This document shows positions 38,853-39,186 of a stretch of 39,186 bases of DNA, one piece after another. The position numbers and the translations under genes are program-made. The stretch covers positions 182,932 to 222,117 of the forward strand of contig JBBHKE010001514.1 of NCBI GenBank assembly GCA_037447655.1. The letters are read 5' to 3'. Under the pieces are notes generated by a model. The model did not search any database and was not told where the DNA came from. It was given only the letters and a program-made list of their open reading frames with translations. The stretch is from Zygnema cylindricum (Eukaryota > Streptophyta > Zygnematophyceae > Zygnematales > Zygnemataceae). Within the stretch, counting starts at the first letter, position 1, and every line of letters starts with the position of its first letter.

Positions 38853-38911
38853 GCTCATGCACCCATGGCTCTTTCTATGTCTCTCTCCAGTCTTCAGTGA
38901 CTACGACAAGT

Positions 38912-38961
38912 ACAAGTATGGGTACTGGAGAGAGGGACAAGTATGGGTACTAGAGAGAGGG
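38912..38961. repeat. Tandem duplication, 25-bp unit
   Basis: ACAAGTATGGGTACTGGAGA plus GAGGG at 38912-38936 is followed by a copy with one change at 38937-38961. It overlaps the right arm of the conserved LTR hairpin. Confidence 0.85.
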
Positions 38962-39046
38962 AAAAGCAGAGCATGATTTCCAAAGAAGACCTTTTAGTTT
39001 TCTACATTCTGACCTAGAAAATACAACAAAACCTTAGATTTCAACA

Positions 39047-39186
39047 ACCTGGCCATCCAACTTTCTGTTGAAAAGAGGTAATTAATAGTTCACTTCCCTA
39101 TTTAGTTTTGTTTTAAAGAAAGAGAGTAAGGATCAAAGGCGCGCCATGGCTGCCGCCATATTTAGAAAGTGGCAGTTTTTGCAGTT
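39047..39186. other. Right flank, possible start of another locus
   Basis: No retrotransposon similarity was recognised. An ATG at 39146 in a favourable plant-like context (GCGCGCCATGGCTGCC) opens MAAAIFRKWQFLQ and runs off the window, only 13 codons. This may be the first coding exon of a host gene or chance. Confidence 0.25.

Larger units (their letters stand above)
37990..39046 (-). mobile_element. A-like copia 5' LTR (copy A5)
   Basis: This LTR is 1057 bp in minus orientation; on the plus strand it runs TGCATTCC...TTTCAACA. Its length equals that of family A (1048-1065 bp) but the sequence is much more diverged and closer to C in places. It keeps the GTAC cluster (five between about 38293 and 38375), a CACGTGG motif (38461), the tRNA-like segment and the hairpin (CTCTCTCCAGT / ACTGGAGAGAG). 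It contains two short tandem duplications. Confidence 0.85.

Overview
The window is a dense, nested cluster of decayed LTR retrotransposons. I see no intact host gene, no functional tRNA or rRNA gene, no CRISPR array and no bacterial-style operon. The content points to a plant (streptophyte) nuclear genome, probably heterochromatic. The elements are Ty1/copia with the plant-like order Gag-PR-IN-RT-RNaseH, plus Ty3/gypsy chromoviruses with a chromodomain. The copia primer-binding sites match the anticodon arm of plant-type initiator tRNA-Met (GGTTATGGGCCCACC) better than my recollection of the animal or yeast versions. The species cannot be named from the sequence.

Layout. 1-1354: minus-strand copia family A LTR with a stub of gag. 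1355-1561: scrap of family B gag. 1562-5454: plus-strand family C copia (LTR, gag, PR, IN, start of RT), cut by a minus-strand family D copia. 5455-9835: family D, with its 3' LTR at 5455-6460 and pol reading leftward. 9836-10382: family B integrase scrap fused to D. 10383-17896: the best element, a nearly complete plus-strand family B copia, interrupted by two solo family A LTRs (11398-12451 and 16385-17449). 17897-19965: minus-strand mosaic of A-like and B-like pieces. 19966-21130: plus-strand D-like LTR and gag. 21131-21590: unclassified LTR-like fragment. 21591-23131: minus-strand family A gag and LTR. 23132-24906: plus-strand C-like LTR end, gag and PR, fused to a chromovirus (G1, 24907-30761). 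30762-32212: minus-strand gag-PR of a different gypsy (G3). 32213-36114: second chromovirus copy (G2), 5'-truncated. 36372-39046: minus-strand family A-like element with a complete 1.06-kb LTR. 39047-39186: short unassigned flank.

Most unusual features. (1) In every copia family here the gag start codon lies inside the LTR and the half-tRNA primer site is itself translated as Gag (residues around VMGPP). (2) The chromovirus carries a roughly 420-codon region after the chromodomain that ends at the same place in both copies, just before the 3' LTR; it has an NLS-like start, an acidic middle, an aromatic-rich central block and a coiled-coil tail, and I do not recognise it. (3) G2 has a 507-bp inverted duplication inside that region, bounded by an 18-bp direct repeat. 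(4) The A/C LTRs carry a tRNA-like segment on the strand opposite to their own transcription, a conserved hairpin, and dense GTAC tetramers.

Nearly every coding segment has stops, frameshifts or lost catalytic residues, so I annotate them as pseudogenes. Domain borders are by eye and good to tens of bases. LTR ends marked by TG...CA, a primer site, a polypurine tract or a target duplication are good to a few bases.
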